From: Sphingomonas sp. SUN019
GTDB taxonomy: Bacteria > Pseudomonadota > Alphaproteobacteria > Sphingomonadales > Sphingomonadaceae
DNA length: 64,000 bases
NCBI RefSeq assembly: GCF_024758705.1
Contig: NZ_CP096971.1
Coordinates: 1,984,001 to 2,048,000, forward strand
Reading direction: 5' to 3'
Shown here: positions 7,481-15,422 of the stretch, piece after piece
Layout of the letters: every line of letters begins with the position of its first letter
Position numbering within the stretch: the first letter of the stretch is position 1
Program-made: the position numbers and the translations under genes
Notes under the pieces: generated by a model
Told to the model about the DNA's origin: nothing
The model's input: only the letters and a program-made list of their open reading frames with translations
The model's database searches: none

Positions 7481-8905
7481 ATGACAGCCACCGATCCCCG
7501 CTCGTTCCTGTACCGCGACACGCTCGACCCGGAGGCCGCGCAGACGCTGACCGCTCAGGCGCTCTCCAAGGCCGACGACGGCGAACTCTACCTCCAGTAC
7601 CGCAAATCCGAGGCGTTCGGGTTCGACGACGGACGGCTGAAGACCGCCAGCTACGATACGCATTCGGGCTTCGGGCTGCGCGCGGTGTCGGGCGAGATGA
7701 CCGCGTTCGCGCATGCCAACGAACTGTCCGAAGCGGCGATCAAGCGTGCGGCGGAGACGATGGCGCTGATCGACCCCACCGCATCGCCCAAGGCCGCACC
7801 ACCGCAGGGCACCAACCGTCACCTCTATACCGACGCCGACCCGCTCGATCTGGTCCCGTTTGCCGACAAGGTGAACCTCTGCCAGGCGATCGACGCCGCG
7901 GCGCGGGCGCGCGATCCACGGGTGGCGCAGGTATCCGTGGGCCTGAGCGGCACGTGGAGCGTGGTCGAGATCGTCCGCCCCGACGGCTTCGTCGCGACCG
8001 ACGTGCGGCCGCTGGTGCGGCTGAACGTGTCGATCGTGGTCGAACGCAACGGGCGGCGCGAGACGGGGACGTTCGGGATCGGCGGGCGCTATCTCTACGA
8101 TTCGCTGATGGAACCCGCGACGTGGAACCGCGCGATCGACGAGGCGCTGGCGCAGGCGCTGGTGAATCTGGAATCGGTCGATGCGCCGGCGGGCGAGATG
8201 ACCGTTTTGCTCGGTCCGGGCTGGCCGGGGATCATCCTGCATGAGGCGATCGGACACGGGCTGGAAGGCGATTTCAACCGCAAGGGCACGAGTGCGTTTT
8301 CGGGACGGATCGGCGAACAGGTCGCGGCGCGCGGAGTGACCGTGGTCGACGACGGGTCGATTCAGGATCGCCGCGGTTCGCTGTCGATCGACGACGAGGG
8401 CACGCCGACCGCAGAGACGATCCTGATCGAGGATGGCTTCCTGAAGGGCTATATGCAGGACCGGCTGAACGCGCGGTTGATGGGCGTCGCGCCGACGGGG
8501 AACGGACGGCGCGAAAGCTTCGCCCATGCTCCGATGCCGCGGATGACCAACACTTTCATGAAGGGCGGGAAGGACGATCCCGCCGAGCTGCTCAGCCGCG
8601 TGAAAAAGGGCATCTTCACCAAGTCGTTCGGCGGCGGGCAGGTCGACATCGTGTCGGGCAAGTTCGTGTTCAGCTGCACCGAGGCGTATTTGATCGAGAA
8701 CGGAAAGATCGGCGCCCCGATCAAGGGCGCGACGCTGATCGGCGATGGCCCCAGCGTGCTGACTAAGGTGCTGGGCGTCGGCGACGACTTTGCGCTGGAC
8801 GAAGGCATCGGCATGTGCGGCAAGGGCGGACAGAGCGTCCCCGCAGGCGTGGGTCAGCCGACGTTGCTGGTCAGCGGGATCACCGTGGGCGGGACAGCCG
8901 CCTAA
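7481..8905 (+). CDS. tldD: metalloprotease TldD
   Basis: Zinc peptidase subunit that, with TldE (PmbA), cleaves unfolded or modified peptides such as microcin precursors and CcdA. The 474-residue length is normal. The metal site HEAIGHGLEGD is at about residues 256-266, and the long conserved C-terminal block includes KKGIFTKSFGGGQVDIVSG and GIGMCGKGGQSVPAGVGQP. No tldE gene is in the window. It converges on ccdB with a 4-bp overlap of the two stop regions. In E. coli TldD/E helps degrade CcdA, which makes the neighbouring ccdAB pair suggestive, though adjacency may be chance. Confidence 0.96.
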   Translation: MTATDPRSFLYRDTLDPEAAQTLTAQALSKADDGELYLQYRKSEAFGFDDGRLKTASYDTHSGFGLRAVSGEMTAFAHANELSEAAIKRAAETMALIDPTASPKAAPPQGTNRHLYTDADPLDLVPFADKVNLCQAIDAAARARDPRVAQVSVGLSGTWSVVEIVRPDGFVATDVRPLVRLNVSIVVERNGRRETGTFGIGGRYLYDSLMEPATWNRAIDEALAQALVNLESVDAPAGEMTVLLGPGWPGIILHEAIGHGLEGDFNRKGTSAFSGRIGEQVAARGVTVVDDGSIQDRRGSLSIDDEGTPTAETILIEDGFLKGYMQDRLNARLMGVAPTGNGRRESFAHAPMPRMTNTFMKGGKDDPAELLSRVKKGIFTKSFGGGQVDIVSGKFVFSCTEAYLIENGKIGAPIKGATLIGDGPSVLTKVLGVGDDFALDEGIGMCGKGGQSVPAGVGQPTLLVSGITVGGTAA

Positions 8906-9198
8906 TAGCCGCCAATCAGAAGATCGAGCGCAGCGCCGATTTCGTATTCGTGTTCCACAAGCGACGAAACCGCTTCGCGAATTTCGCTCGTTGGAACCGC
9001 TCCAGCGAAGTGCGTCATCATTACGTACGTGTCATCCAGGACGATGAATCTGGGGTTCAGCTTCCGATCGCCGCCATCGACCTCATGGGCAGCTTGTAGC
9101 GGAACGATGAAACGGCTGTTGAGGCCACTGAACGTATCGGCCTGGCAATCGAGCCAATAGTGCCCGTTCGGATCGGGATAGACGTCAAACTTCGCCAT
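8902..9198 (-). CDS. ccdB: CcdB family toxin
   Basis: A 98-residue protein of the CcdB family, whose plasmid member poisons DNA gyrase. Family features are the start MAKFDVYPDPNG, the core SRFIVPLQ, LNPRFIVLDDTYVMMTHFAGAVP and the C-terminal helix. It lies directly after ccdA with no gap, as expected for a co-translated toxin-antitoxin pair. The last residues are LLIGGY, whereas the F-plasmid toxin ends in Trp-Gly-Ile, residues needed for gyrase poisoning. Toxicity therefore cannot be assumed. Confidence 0.88.
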   Translation of the reverse strand: MAKFDVYPDPNGHYWLDCQADTFSGLNSRFIVPLQAAHEVDGGDRKLNPRFIVLDDTYVMMTHFAGAVPTSEIREAVSSLVEHEYEIGAALDLLIGGY

Positions 9199-9444
9199 TC
9201 AAAACATACGGTATTTGGCAAGCGGCAGACCGTTCTTCTCTACCCATGCGTTGTTCGCCGCGATCCAGTCACGATTCTCCTCCGCCCATTGCGCGTTTCG
9301 GGCCGTGCGTGCGGCTGTCCGAAGCGCGTCCTCGCTGACACTCGACAGGTTGATCCCCGCCTCTCGCGCCGCGGCCACGACCCCGGTATCGATCAACAGG
9401 TTTAGGGATTTACGCTTGCCGGACGTGATCGGATCATGCTTCAT
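9199..9444 (-). CDS. ccdA: CcdA family antitoxin
   Basis: An 81-residue antitoxin. The N-terminal half (SGKRKSLNLLIDTGVVAAAREAGIN) matches the ribbon-helix-helix DNA-binding part of CcdA. The C-terminal half (ARNAQWAEENRDWIAANNAWVEKNGLPL) matches the toxin-binding tail, with the typical EENRxWIxxxNxWVExxGLPL pattern. It is first in a two-gene operon with ccdB; its stop codon and the ccdB ATG are directly adjacent. Such antitoxins normally repress their own promoter, here presumably between 9445 and 9492, which also serves the divergent flavin-like gene. Confidence 0.93.
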   Translation of the reverse strand: MKHDPITSGKRKSLNLLIDTGVVAAAREAGINLSSVSEDALRTAARTARNAQWAEENRDWIAANNAWVEKNGLPLAKYRMF

Positions 9445-9492
9445 GCGTGCAAGCTATGCGCATCATCGATGCGCGTCAACACGGAGCCCGAC

Positions 9493-10041
9493 ATGGCCGA
9501 GTTCTTCCCCGCACTCACCGCCGACCACCGCGAATTCGTTGTGCGGCAGCCGGTGTTTTTCGTTGCGACGGCGGCGGAGGGCGTGCGGATCAACCTCAGT
9601 CCCAAGGGGATGGATTGTTTCCGCGTGCTGGACGACCGGACGGTCGCATATCTCGATGTCGCGGGATCTGGGAACGAAACCAATGCGCATCTGCTGGCCG
9701 ACGGGCGCATCACGATCATGTTCTGCGCGTTCGACAATCCGGCGCTGATCTTCCGCATCTATGGTCATGGGCGGCCGGTGTTGCCGCAGGATGCGGAATG
9801 GGGTGAGATTGCCGCGCACTTCACGCTGCTGCCCGGCACAAGACAGATCTTCGTCGTGGCGATCGATCAGGTGCAGACGTCGTGCGGATGGGGCGTGCCG
9901 TACATGGCGTTCGACCGCGAGCGCGACACGCTGAGCAAATATCATGTGAAGCACGGCGACGCGACGCGCTTCGCCAAATATGCGGTGCGCACCACGAGCA
10001 TCGACGGACTGCCCGTGCGCAATCCGACCGTTCCCGCGTGA
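9493..10041 (+). CDS. pyridoxamine 5'-phosphate oxidase-like FMN-binding family protein
   Basis: A 182-residue protein of the split-barrel FMN-binding superfamily. It shows the typical N-terminal segment LTADHREFVVRQPVFFVATA, INLSPKGMDCFRVLDD, GSGNETNAHL and RITIMFCAFDNPALIFRIYG. Members bind FMN or related cofactors, and the true substrate is unknown. ATG 9493 is chosen because GGAG lies 6 bp upstream; an upstream ATG at 9436 would overlap ccdA. The last bases overlap the next small gene (GTGA), implying translational coupling. Confidence 0.82.
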   Translation: MAEFFPALTADHREFVVRQPVFFVATAAEGVRINLSPKGMDCFRVLDDRTVAYLDVAGSGNETNAHLLADGRITIMFCAFDNPALIFRIYGHGRPVLPQDAEWGEIAAHFTLLPGTRQIFVVAIDQVQTSCGWGVPYMAFDRERDTLSKYHVKHGDATRFAKYAVRTTSIDGLPVRNPTVPA

Positions 10042-10238
10042 GCCTGGTCGAGCTGGGCCGCTACGACCGCAACCTTGCCAACATCCTGGTCGGGCGGCTG
10101 GAGAGCGAAGGCATATCCGCGATCGCATTCGACGGCGCGGCGAGCATCGCCGACGGCAGCTGGCTGCTGATCCCGGTGCGCGTTATGGTCGACGAAGATG
10201 ACTTGAGCGCCGCACAAGCGATCGAACGATCTGCCTGA
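10038..10238 (+). CDS. DUF2007-like small protein
   Basis: A 66-residue protein beginning at GTG 10038, which overlaps the stop of the previous gene by 4 bp. It contains the pattern SLVELGRYDRNLANILVGRL, followed by ESEGISAIAFDG and VRVMVDEDDLSAAQAI. This resembles the DUF2007 (putative PII-interacting or signal-transducing) domain, in which a short alpha/beta fold ends in xVxVxxxDxxxAxxI. It lies 135 bp upstream of glnK and is transcribed the same way, but glnK has its own sigma-54 promoter. Function unknown. Confidence 0.7.
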   Translation: MSLVELGRYDRNLANILVGRLESEGISAIAFDGAASIADGSWLLIPVRVMVDEDDLSAAQAIERSA

Positions 10239-10320
10239 TTTTCGGGCAGCGGTTGTCGCGCTGCACAAAAACTAACGCCCCTTAACCTTCGTTACGCCTT
10301 CGTTACCGCGTGCGAACGAT

Positions 10321-10335
10321 TGGCACGCGTGTTGC
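10321..10335 (+). promoter_or_regulatory. sigma-54 (-24/-12) promoter of glnK-amtB
   Basis: TGGCACG-N4-TTGC matches the sigma-54 consensus exactly, with the -24 GG and -12 GC in correct spacing and a T before the first G. The predicted transcript would start near 10347, about 26 bp before the glnK GTG. glnK-amtB is a classical NtrC/RpoN target under nitrogen limitation, and rpoN itself lies at 20193. I did not find a convincing NtrC site in the 10239-10320 stretch. Confidence 0.88.
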
Positions 10336-10372
10336 GAGGTGCCCCGCCGGGACAATCGAAAAGGGGGCGCGG

Positions 10373-10711
10373 GTGAAGCTGGTCATTGCGATCATCAAAC
10401 CGTTCAAGCTGGACGAGGTGAGGGAAGCCCTCACCGCGGTCGGCGTGGCGGGGATGACGGTCACCGAGGTCAAGGGATTCGGGCGGCAGAAGGGCCAGAC
10501 CGAAATCTACCGCGGGGCCGAATACAGCACCAACATGGTGCCCAAGATCAAGATCGAGGTCGTCTGCGCCGCGGACCTGGCCGACCGCGTGGTGGAGGCG
10601 ATCCAGGCATCGGCCAACACCGGCGCGATCGGCGACGGCAAGATCTTCGTTCTCGACGTCGGACAGGCGGTGCGCATCCGCACCGGCGAAACCGACGACA
10701 CGGCGCTTTGA
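10373..10711 (+). CDS. glnK: P-II nitrogen regulatory protein
   Basis: Small trimeric signal protein that reads ATP/ADP and 2-oxoglutarate and controls AmtB, GlnE and NtrB. The 112-residue chain starts MKLVIAIIKPFKLDEVREAL. Its T-loop carries the uridylylation site Tyr51 in YRGAEYSTNMVPK, and the C-terminal signature is TGAIGDGKIFVLDV. The GTG at 10373 is preceded by AAGGGGG. Linkage to amtB with 8 bp between them favours the name glnK over glnB. Its role would be to plug AmtB when nitrogen is ample. Confidence 0.96.
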   Translation: MKLVIAIIKPFKLDEVREALTAVGVAGMTVTEVKGFGRQKGQTEIYRGAEYSTNMVPKIKIEVVCAADLADRVVEAIQASANTGAIGDGKIFVLDVGQAVRIRTGETDDTAL

Positions 10712-10719
10712 AGGGGGGA

Positions 10720-12174
10720 ATGATGAAGCTTTCAAGTAAGTTTGCAGGCATCGGCGGGATCGGGATCGGCCTGTTGGCCGCGATTCCGGCTTGGGCGCAG
10801 GAGGCGGCGAGCAACGCCGCCGATGCCGCTGCGCCAGCCGCGGCCGCCTTCACGCCGACCGCTGAAATGGTGAACAAGGGCGACGTCGCCTGGATGCTGA
10901 TCGCATCCGCGCTGGTGCTGATGATGTCGGTGCCCGCGCTCGCGCTGTTCTACGGCGGGCTGGTCCGTACCAAGAATATGCTGTCGGTGCTGATGCAGGT
11001 GCTGACGATCGTCTGCGTCGCGGCGCTGGTGTGGTTCGGCTGGGGCTATTCGATGGCCTTCACCTCGACGGGATCGCCCTTTCCCAAGCTGTTCGGCGGT
11101 CTGGACAAAGCGTTCCTGGCGGGCGTCAGCCCCAGCACCTTCGCCGCCACCTTCTCCAACGGGGTGTATCTGCCGGAATACGTTTTCGTGATCTTCCAGA
11201 TGACCTTCGCGTGCATCACCCCGGCGCTGATCGTCGGGGCATTTGCGGAACGGGTGAAGTTCACGCCGCTGATCCTGTTCGTGGTCGCCTGGCTGACATT
11301 GGCCTATTTCCCGATCGCGCACATGGTCTGGTATTGGGCGGGTCCGGACTTCTTGGCCGCAGCGCCCGACGACAGCGGGCTGCTGTGGGGGTGGGGCGCG
11401 CTCGATTTCGCAGGTGGTACGGTCGTGCATATCAACGCCGGTGTCGCCGGGCTGGTCGGCTGCCTCGTGATCGGCCCGCGGCTCAACTACAAGAGCGAAC
11501 CGATGCCGCCGCATTCGCTAGTCATGACCATGATCGGCGCGTCGCTGCTGTGGATCGGCTGGTTCGGGTTCAACGCCGGGTCGGGCCTGGAGGCAAATGC
11601 CTTCGGCGCGCTCGCCTTCATCAACACCTTCACCGCCACGGCGGCGGCCGGCGTCACCTGGGCGGTGATCGAACAGGTCATCCACAAGAAGCCGTCGTTG
11701 CTGGGCGCCGCATCGGGCGTGGTCGCTGGCCTCGTCGCGATCACCCCGGCGGCCGGTTTCGCCCATCCGGGCACGGCGATCCTGCTGGGAGCCGTCGCGT
11801 CGGGCGTCTGCTTCGTGTTCGTCACCACCGTGAAGAATGCGTTGAAGTATGACGACACGCTCGACGTGTTCGGCATCCACTGCGTCGGCGGGATCATCGG
11901 CGCGATCGGGACGGGCATCGTCGCGGACCCTGCGCTCGGCGGCCAGGGCTGGATCGATTACACCGCTCCGGTCGCAAAGGCGGGCGAGTACGATTTGGCG
12001 GGCCAGGTGATGACCCAGATCTGGGCGGTGGGCACGACGGTGGTCTGGACCGGGGTGGTCAGCGCCGCCCTATTCCTGCTGCTGAAATACACCGTGGGCC
12101 TGCGTCCGACCGCCGAGGTCGAGAGCGAAGGCTTGGACATCAACGAACACGGCGAACGCGCCTACAATTATTGA
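10720..12174 (+). CDS. amtB: ammonium transporter
   Basis: Inner-membrane ammonium channel of the Amt/Rh family. It has 484 residues with a cleavable-looking signal sequence (GIGLLAAIPAWAQ) and then a long poorly conserved linker of Ala/Asp before the first membrane helix. Family segments include ALFYGGLVRTKNMLSV, AFAERVKFTPL, FPIAHMVWYW (first pore His) and DVFGIHCVGGIIGAIGTG (second pore His). Strong AAGGGGGGA ribosome site before ATG 10720. It is co-transcribed with glnK and followed by a clear intrinsic terminator. Confidence 0.97.
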   Translation: MMKLSSKFAGIGGIGIGLLAAIPAWAQEAASNAADAAAPAAAAFTPTAEMVNKGDVAWMLIASALVLMMSVPALALFYGGLVRTKNMLSVLMQVLTIVCVAALVWFGWGYSMAFTSTGSPFPKLFGGLDKAFLAGVSPSTFAATFSNGVYLPEYVFVIFQMTFACITPALIVGAFAERVKFTPLILFVVAWLTLAYFPIAHMVWYWAGPDFLAAAPDDSGLLWGWGALDFAGGTVVHINAGVAGLVGCLVIGPRLNYKSEPMPPHSLVMTMIGASLLWIGWFGFNAGSGLEANAFGALAFINTFTATAAAGVTWAVIEQVIHKKPSLLGAASGVVAGLVAITPAAGFAHPGTAILLGAVASGVCFVFVTTVKNALKYDDTLDVFGIHCVGGIIGAIGTGIVADPALGGQGWIDYTAPVAKAGEYDLAGQVMTQIWAVGTTVVWTGVVSAALFLLLKYTVGLRPTAEVESEGLDINEHGERAYNY

Positions 12175-12249
12175 CCAGATCGGGGGCGGGCCGACCACGG
12201 CGATTTGGCCCGCCTCCCGAACCACGTTCCTCCTGCGGACGATCCTCAA

Positions 12250-12280
12250 GCCCGGTGCGGAAACGCACCGGGCCTTTTTT
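12250..12280 (+). terminator. intrinsic terminator after amtB
   Basis: A perfect 10-bp stem GCCCGGTGCG / CGCACCGGGC with a GAAA tetraloop is followed by CTTTTTT. It lies about 75 bp after the amtB stop. The T run overlaps the end of the opposing MFS gene, so it serves the plus strand only. Confidence 0.93.
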
Positions 12281-13838
12281 ACGCCTCGGCCTCAAGGTCG
12301 CGCAGGTCGCGGCCGCGCGTCTCCACCCCGAACCAGCCGACCAGCACCAAGCCGAGCGCAGTCGGCAGCATGACGACCGCGGCGACGACCCCGATCGTCG
12401 GAATCAGCCCCGCAATCGTCAGCGCCTGCGCCAGCAGCCCGCCCGCCTTGGTGCAGGCGGCGACCCATCCGGTCGCGCGGCCGCGGATCTTCAGCGGAAA
12501 GCTTTCGGCGGCATAAGGCAGGACGATCGCGATGATGCCGTTCGATCCGATGATCAGCAACGCGACCGGAAGCACAGGACTGCCGCCGCCCGTCTCCAGC
12601 GACAGCACCGACAACAGCCCCGCCAGCGTCACGCCGATCATCGCGACCAGCGACCATTTGCTGCTCCACCGGCTGTAGAGATACGCCGCGACGAAGACCG
12701 TTGGGAATGCGATCAGCGCCGATTCGGCCAGCAGGCGGCTCGACAATCCGACCGAATAGCCCTTTGCGACCAGATCGGCGGGCAGCCACAGCAGCAGGCC
12801 GAAGTTCACCAGCCCCCAGGCGATCGCGCTGATGCTGAGCGCCGCCAGACGCCCCACGCGGCGCATACGACCGGCAGCCTCGGGTGCGGCGACCGCGCGG
12901 GATGGGATAAGCGACGCGTCCTGCACTGCGACCGACCCGAATCTGGCCATCACCGCGCGCGCCTCCTCGACGCGCCCGCGCGCCAGCAGGAACTTGGCGG
13001 ATTCGGGGATCAGCCGCCCGAGCAGGATCAATGTCAGCCCGGTCGGCAGGTTCGCCAGCCACAGGATGCGCCATCCGAAGATCGGCTGGAGCAGCGCCGA
13101 CACCGCGCTCGCCGCGAAATAGCCGCCCACCGCGCCCAGCCCGCCGACCAGTACCAGGCTCCATCCGCGGTGGCGGCTGGGCATCATCTCGGCCAGCAGC
13201 GCGTAGGTGACCGGCAGCATCCCGCCCGCCGCCAGCCCCATCATGAAACACATGCCGATGTTCCACGCGAGACTGGGCATCGCACCGCAGATCGATGTCC
13301 CGACGAACATCACCGCCGACAGCAGGATCGACGCCTTGCGGCCATAAATGTCCGCGATCACACCCCACAGGAACGATCCCGCGACGGTCCCGGTCAGCGC
13401 GAAGAACGGCACCAGCGACACGGTCGCGCGCGGCACGCCATACTCGTCGATCATGCCGGGCACGGTGAACCCCAGCGACGCGGGCTTCATCACATCGATG
13501 ACCAGCGCCACGACCAGCACCAGCATCAGCCGCCAATGCGCGAACGTCAGCGGCGCATCCTCCGGCGCGGCGACGACGATCTCCGCGGCGGCGGTGCGCT
13601 GCAGGTGCACGTTCTTCGGTAGCAGGCCGTAACCGGCGACCAGCACCCCCGCCACGATCAGCGCCATGCCGCCGACCATGTCCCACCCCATCGCCATCCC
13701 GGCGAGGTGATAGTGCATGGACTTCGCCATCCACAGCATCGGCAGATGCGTCAGCACGCCGAGCGTGACCATCACACAGCCGAGCGCGAACGCCCTGACC
13801 GAATGCCGATCGCCTGTTGATAATCCCACGCTCGCCAT
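12279..13838 (-). CDS. MFS transporter, sugar-porter-like, with an N-terminal membrane extension
   Basis: A 519-residue major facilitator protein. After an N-terminal hydrophobic region of about 90 residues that looks like additional helices (SVRAFALGCVMVTLGVLTHL, GMALIVAGVLVAGYGLLP), the MFS core begins near residue 100. It carries the loop 2-3 motif GVIADIYGRKAS, the R-rich loop SRHRGW and a six-plus-six helix pattern. The extension makes it longer than the usual 400-450 residues. The substrate cannot be read from sequence. It converges with amtB and is divergent from the secreted CMD/cupin gene across a 252-bp gap with no clear site. Confidence 0.85.
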   Translation of the reverse strand: MASVGLSTGDRHSVRAFALGCVMVTLGVLTHLPMLWMAKSMHYHLAGMAMGWDMVGGMALIVAGVLVAGYGLLPKNVHLQRTAAAEIVVAAPEDAPLTFAHWRLMLVLVVALVIDVMKPASLGFTVPGMIDEYGVPRATVSLVPFFALTGTVAGSFLWGVIADIYGRKASILLSAVMFVGTSICGAMPSLAWNIGMCFMMGLAAGGMLPVTYALLAEMMPSRHRGWSLVLVGGLGAVGGYFAASAVSALLQPIFGWRILWLANLPTGLTLILLGRLIPESAKFLLARGRVEEARAVMARFGSVAVQDASLIPSRAVAAPEAAGRMRRVGRLAALSISAIAWGLVNFGLLLWLPADLVAKGYSVGLSSRLLAESALIAFPTVFVAAYLYSRWSSKWSLVAMIGVTLAGLLSVLSLETGGGSPVLPVALLIIGSNGIIAIVLPYAAESFPLKIRGRATGWVAACTKAGGLLAQALTIAGLIPTIGVVAAVVMLPTALGLVLVGWFGVETRGRDLRDLEAEA

Positions 13839-14090
13839 GCCGCCCCCGTTCGTCGATTGCGGCCGTTAGCAGAGCGAGCGGCGTGAGCGCCACACAAGCG
13901 GGCCATCCAGATTTCTTCGCGCGGCGGACGCGGAGGGTTGGAATCCGTCGGAGGTTTCGCGCAGCCTTGGACGACGCCGCGACGTCTCGCCGATCGATAC
14001 CCTATGCTCCCGAGATACTATTACGTGCGCCGACGCGCGGTATCTAGGATGTCCCTGCGACGCCGAACCCATGAATGAGGAAGAAGATCG

Positions 14091-15263
14091 ATGAAGTTTG
14101 CAGCAGCCGCCGCGATGACGCTGGCAACGGCCGCGCCGGCAATAGTCGATGCGCAGCAGCGCCGTTCCGTGGCGCCCCAGACCATGCAAAGAGTCGCGCC
14201 GGTTCTCGTCGGCTACACCGACGATGTGTTGTTCGGCGACATTTGGTTGCGTCCGGACCTGAAGCCCCGCGACCGCAGTATCGTAACCCTGTCGGTGCTG
14301 ATCGCGACGGGCAAGACCGCGCAATTGCCCGGCCATCTCAACCGTGGTCTCGCCAATGGCATAAAGCCGACGGAGGTGGCCGGGATGGTGACGCAGCTCG
14401 CTTTCTACAGCGGCTGGCCAAATGCGGTGTCGGCGCTGACCGAAATCGACAAGATCTTTACCGAACGCAAGATCGACGCGACCGGGCTGAAGGCGGTCGC
14501 TTCCGCAACCGCTCCAGTGCCGGAATCCGACGCAGCACGTACGGCAACCGTGCAGACGGAGATCGCGCCGGTTGCGCCCAAGTTCGCCGGGCTTACCAAC
14601 GACGTCATCTTCCGCGACCTGTGGCGTCGTACCGATCTGAGCCCGCGTGACCGCAGCCTGGTGACGATCGCGGCGCTGGCCGCAGGCGGCGACACCGATC
14701 AGCTGGCGTTCCTTATCGGTCGCGGGCTGGAGAATGGCCTTACCCGCGCGGAGATCGCCGAGGCCTTCACCCACCTCGCCTTCTACGCTGGATGGCCCAA
14801 GGCGACGGCCGCGATCGCGGTGTTGAGCAAGATTCACGCGCAGACGGAAATATCGCTTGCTCCGGGCGCGGGGCTTCAGGTCGTCGCACCCGGCCAATCA
14901 CCATCGCCTGCCCCGGCCCGAAACTTCACGGGATCGGCGGTTGTCACATCGGCGTTCAGGGGCACCGGCGACGCGCGGCTTGGCGGCGCGACAGTGACGT
15001 TCCAACCGGGCGCGCGAACCAATTGGCACGTGCACCCGCTTGGCCAGCTGCTGGTCGTCACGGCGGGTGAAGGTCGCGTTCAGGTAAAAGGTGGTCGTGT
15101 GCAGGTGATTCGCGCGGGCGACACCGTGTGGACGGGGCCGGGTATCAAACACTGGCACGGCGCCGCGCCCGGTCAGGCGATGACGCATATCGCGGTGAGC
15201 GAAGCGGTGAATGGCGCGAGTGTGACCTGGATGGAGCCGGTATCCGACGCCGCCTACCGATAG
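14091..15263 (+). CDS. secreted double carboxymuconolactone decarboxylase-like protein fused to a cupin
   Basis: A 390-residue protein with a signal peptide (MKFAAAAAMTLATAAPAIVDA). Two carboxymuconolactone decarboxylase-type domains follow: residues ~40-125 with RPDLKPRDRSIVTLSVLIA and HLNRGLANGIKPTEV, and ~165-255 with RTDLSPRDRSLVTIAALAA and FLIGRGLENGLTRAEI. A C-terminal cupin (~285-385) has the metal-binding pattern NWHVHPLGQLLVV and GPGIKHWHGAAP. Similar CMD-cupin proteins are annotated as oxidoreductases or quorum-type enzymes, but the substrate is unknown. An AGGAAG site precedes ATG 14091. Confidence 0.88.
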   Translation: MKFAAAAAMTLATAAPAIVDAQQRRSVAPQTMQRVAPVLVGYTDDVLFGDIWLRPDLKPRDRSIVTLSVLIATGKTAQLPGHLNRGLANGIKPTEVAGMVTQLAFYSGWPNAVSALTEIDKIFTERKIDATGLKAVASATAPVPESDAARTATVQTEIAPVAPKFAGLTNDVIFRDLWRRTDLSPRDRSLVTIAALAAGGDTDQLAFLIGRGLENGLTRAEIAEAFTHLAFYAGWPKATAAIAVLSKIHAQTEISLAPGAGLQVVAPGQSPSPAPARNFTGSAVVTSAFRGTGDARLGGATVTFQPGARTNWHVHPLGQLLVVTAGEGRVQVKGGRVQVIRAGDTVWTGPGIKHWHGAAPGQAMTHIAVSEAVNGASVTWMEPVSDAAYR

Positions 15264-15359
15264 GCATCTTTGGCCGGTATCAGCCGCGTGCAGACCACTC
15301 GCGATCGTCGCTCGATGCGACATCATGGGAGGACATCACCGCGCGCCTTTCTTCAAACG

Positions 15360-15388
15360 AAAAAGGCCGCCCGGTCGCCCGGACGGCC
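15360..15388 (-). terminator. intrinsic terminator after the cold-shock gene
   Basis: On the minus strand a 10-bp stem GGCCGTCCGG / CCGGGCGGCC (one G-T pair) with a GCGA loop is followed by TTTTT. It starts about 35 bp after the stop of the cold-shock protein gene. Confidence 0.85.
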
Positions 15389-15422
15389 CTTTCGTCAGAT
15401 CGAACGAAAGATCAGCCCGTTG

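Noticed and set aside
10239..10320. NtrC binding site upstream of the sigma-54 promoter
   Set aside because: I looked for GCAC-type inverted repeats and saw only a half-like TGCAC near 10262. Not enough to call.
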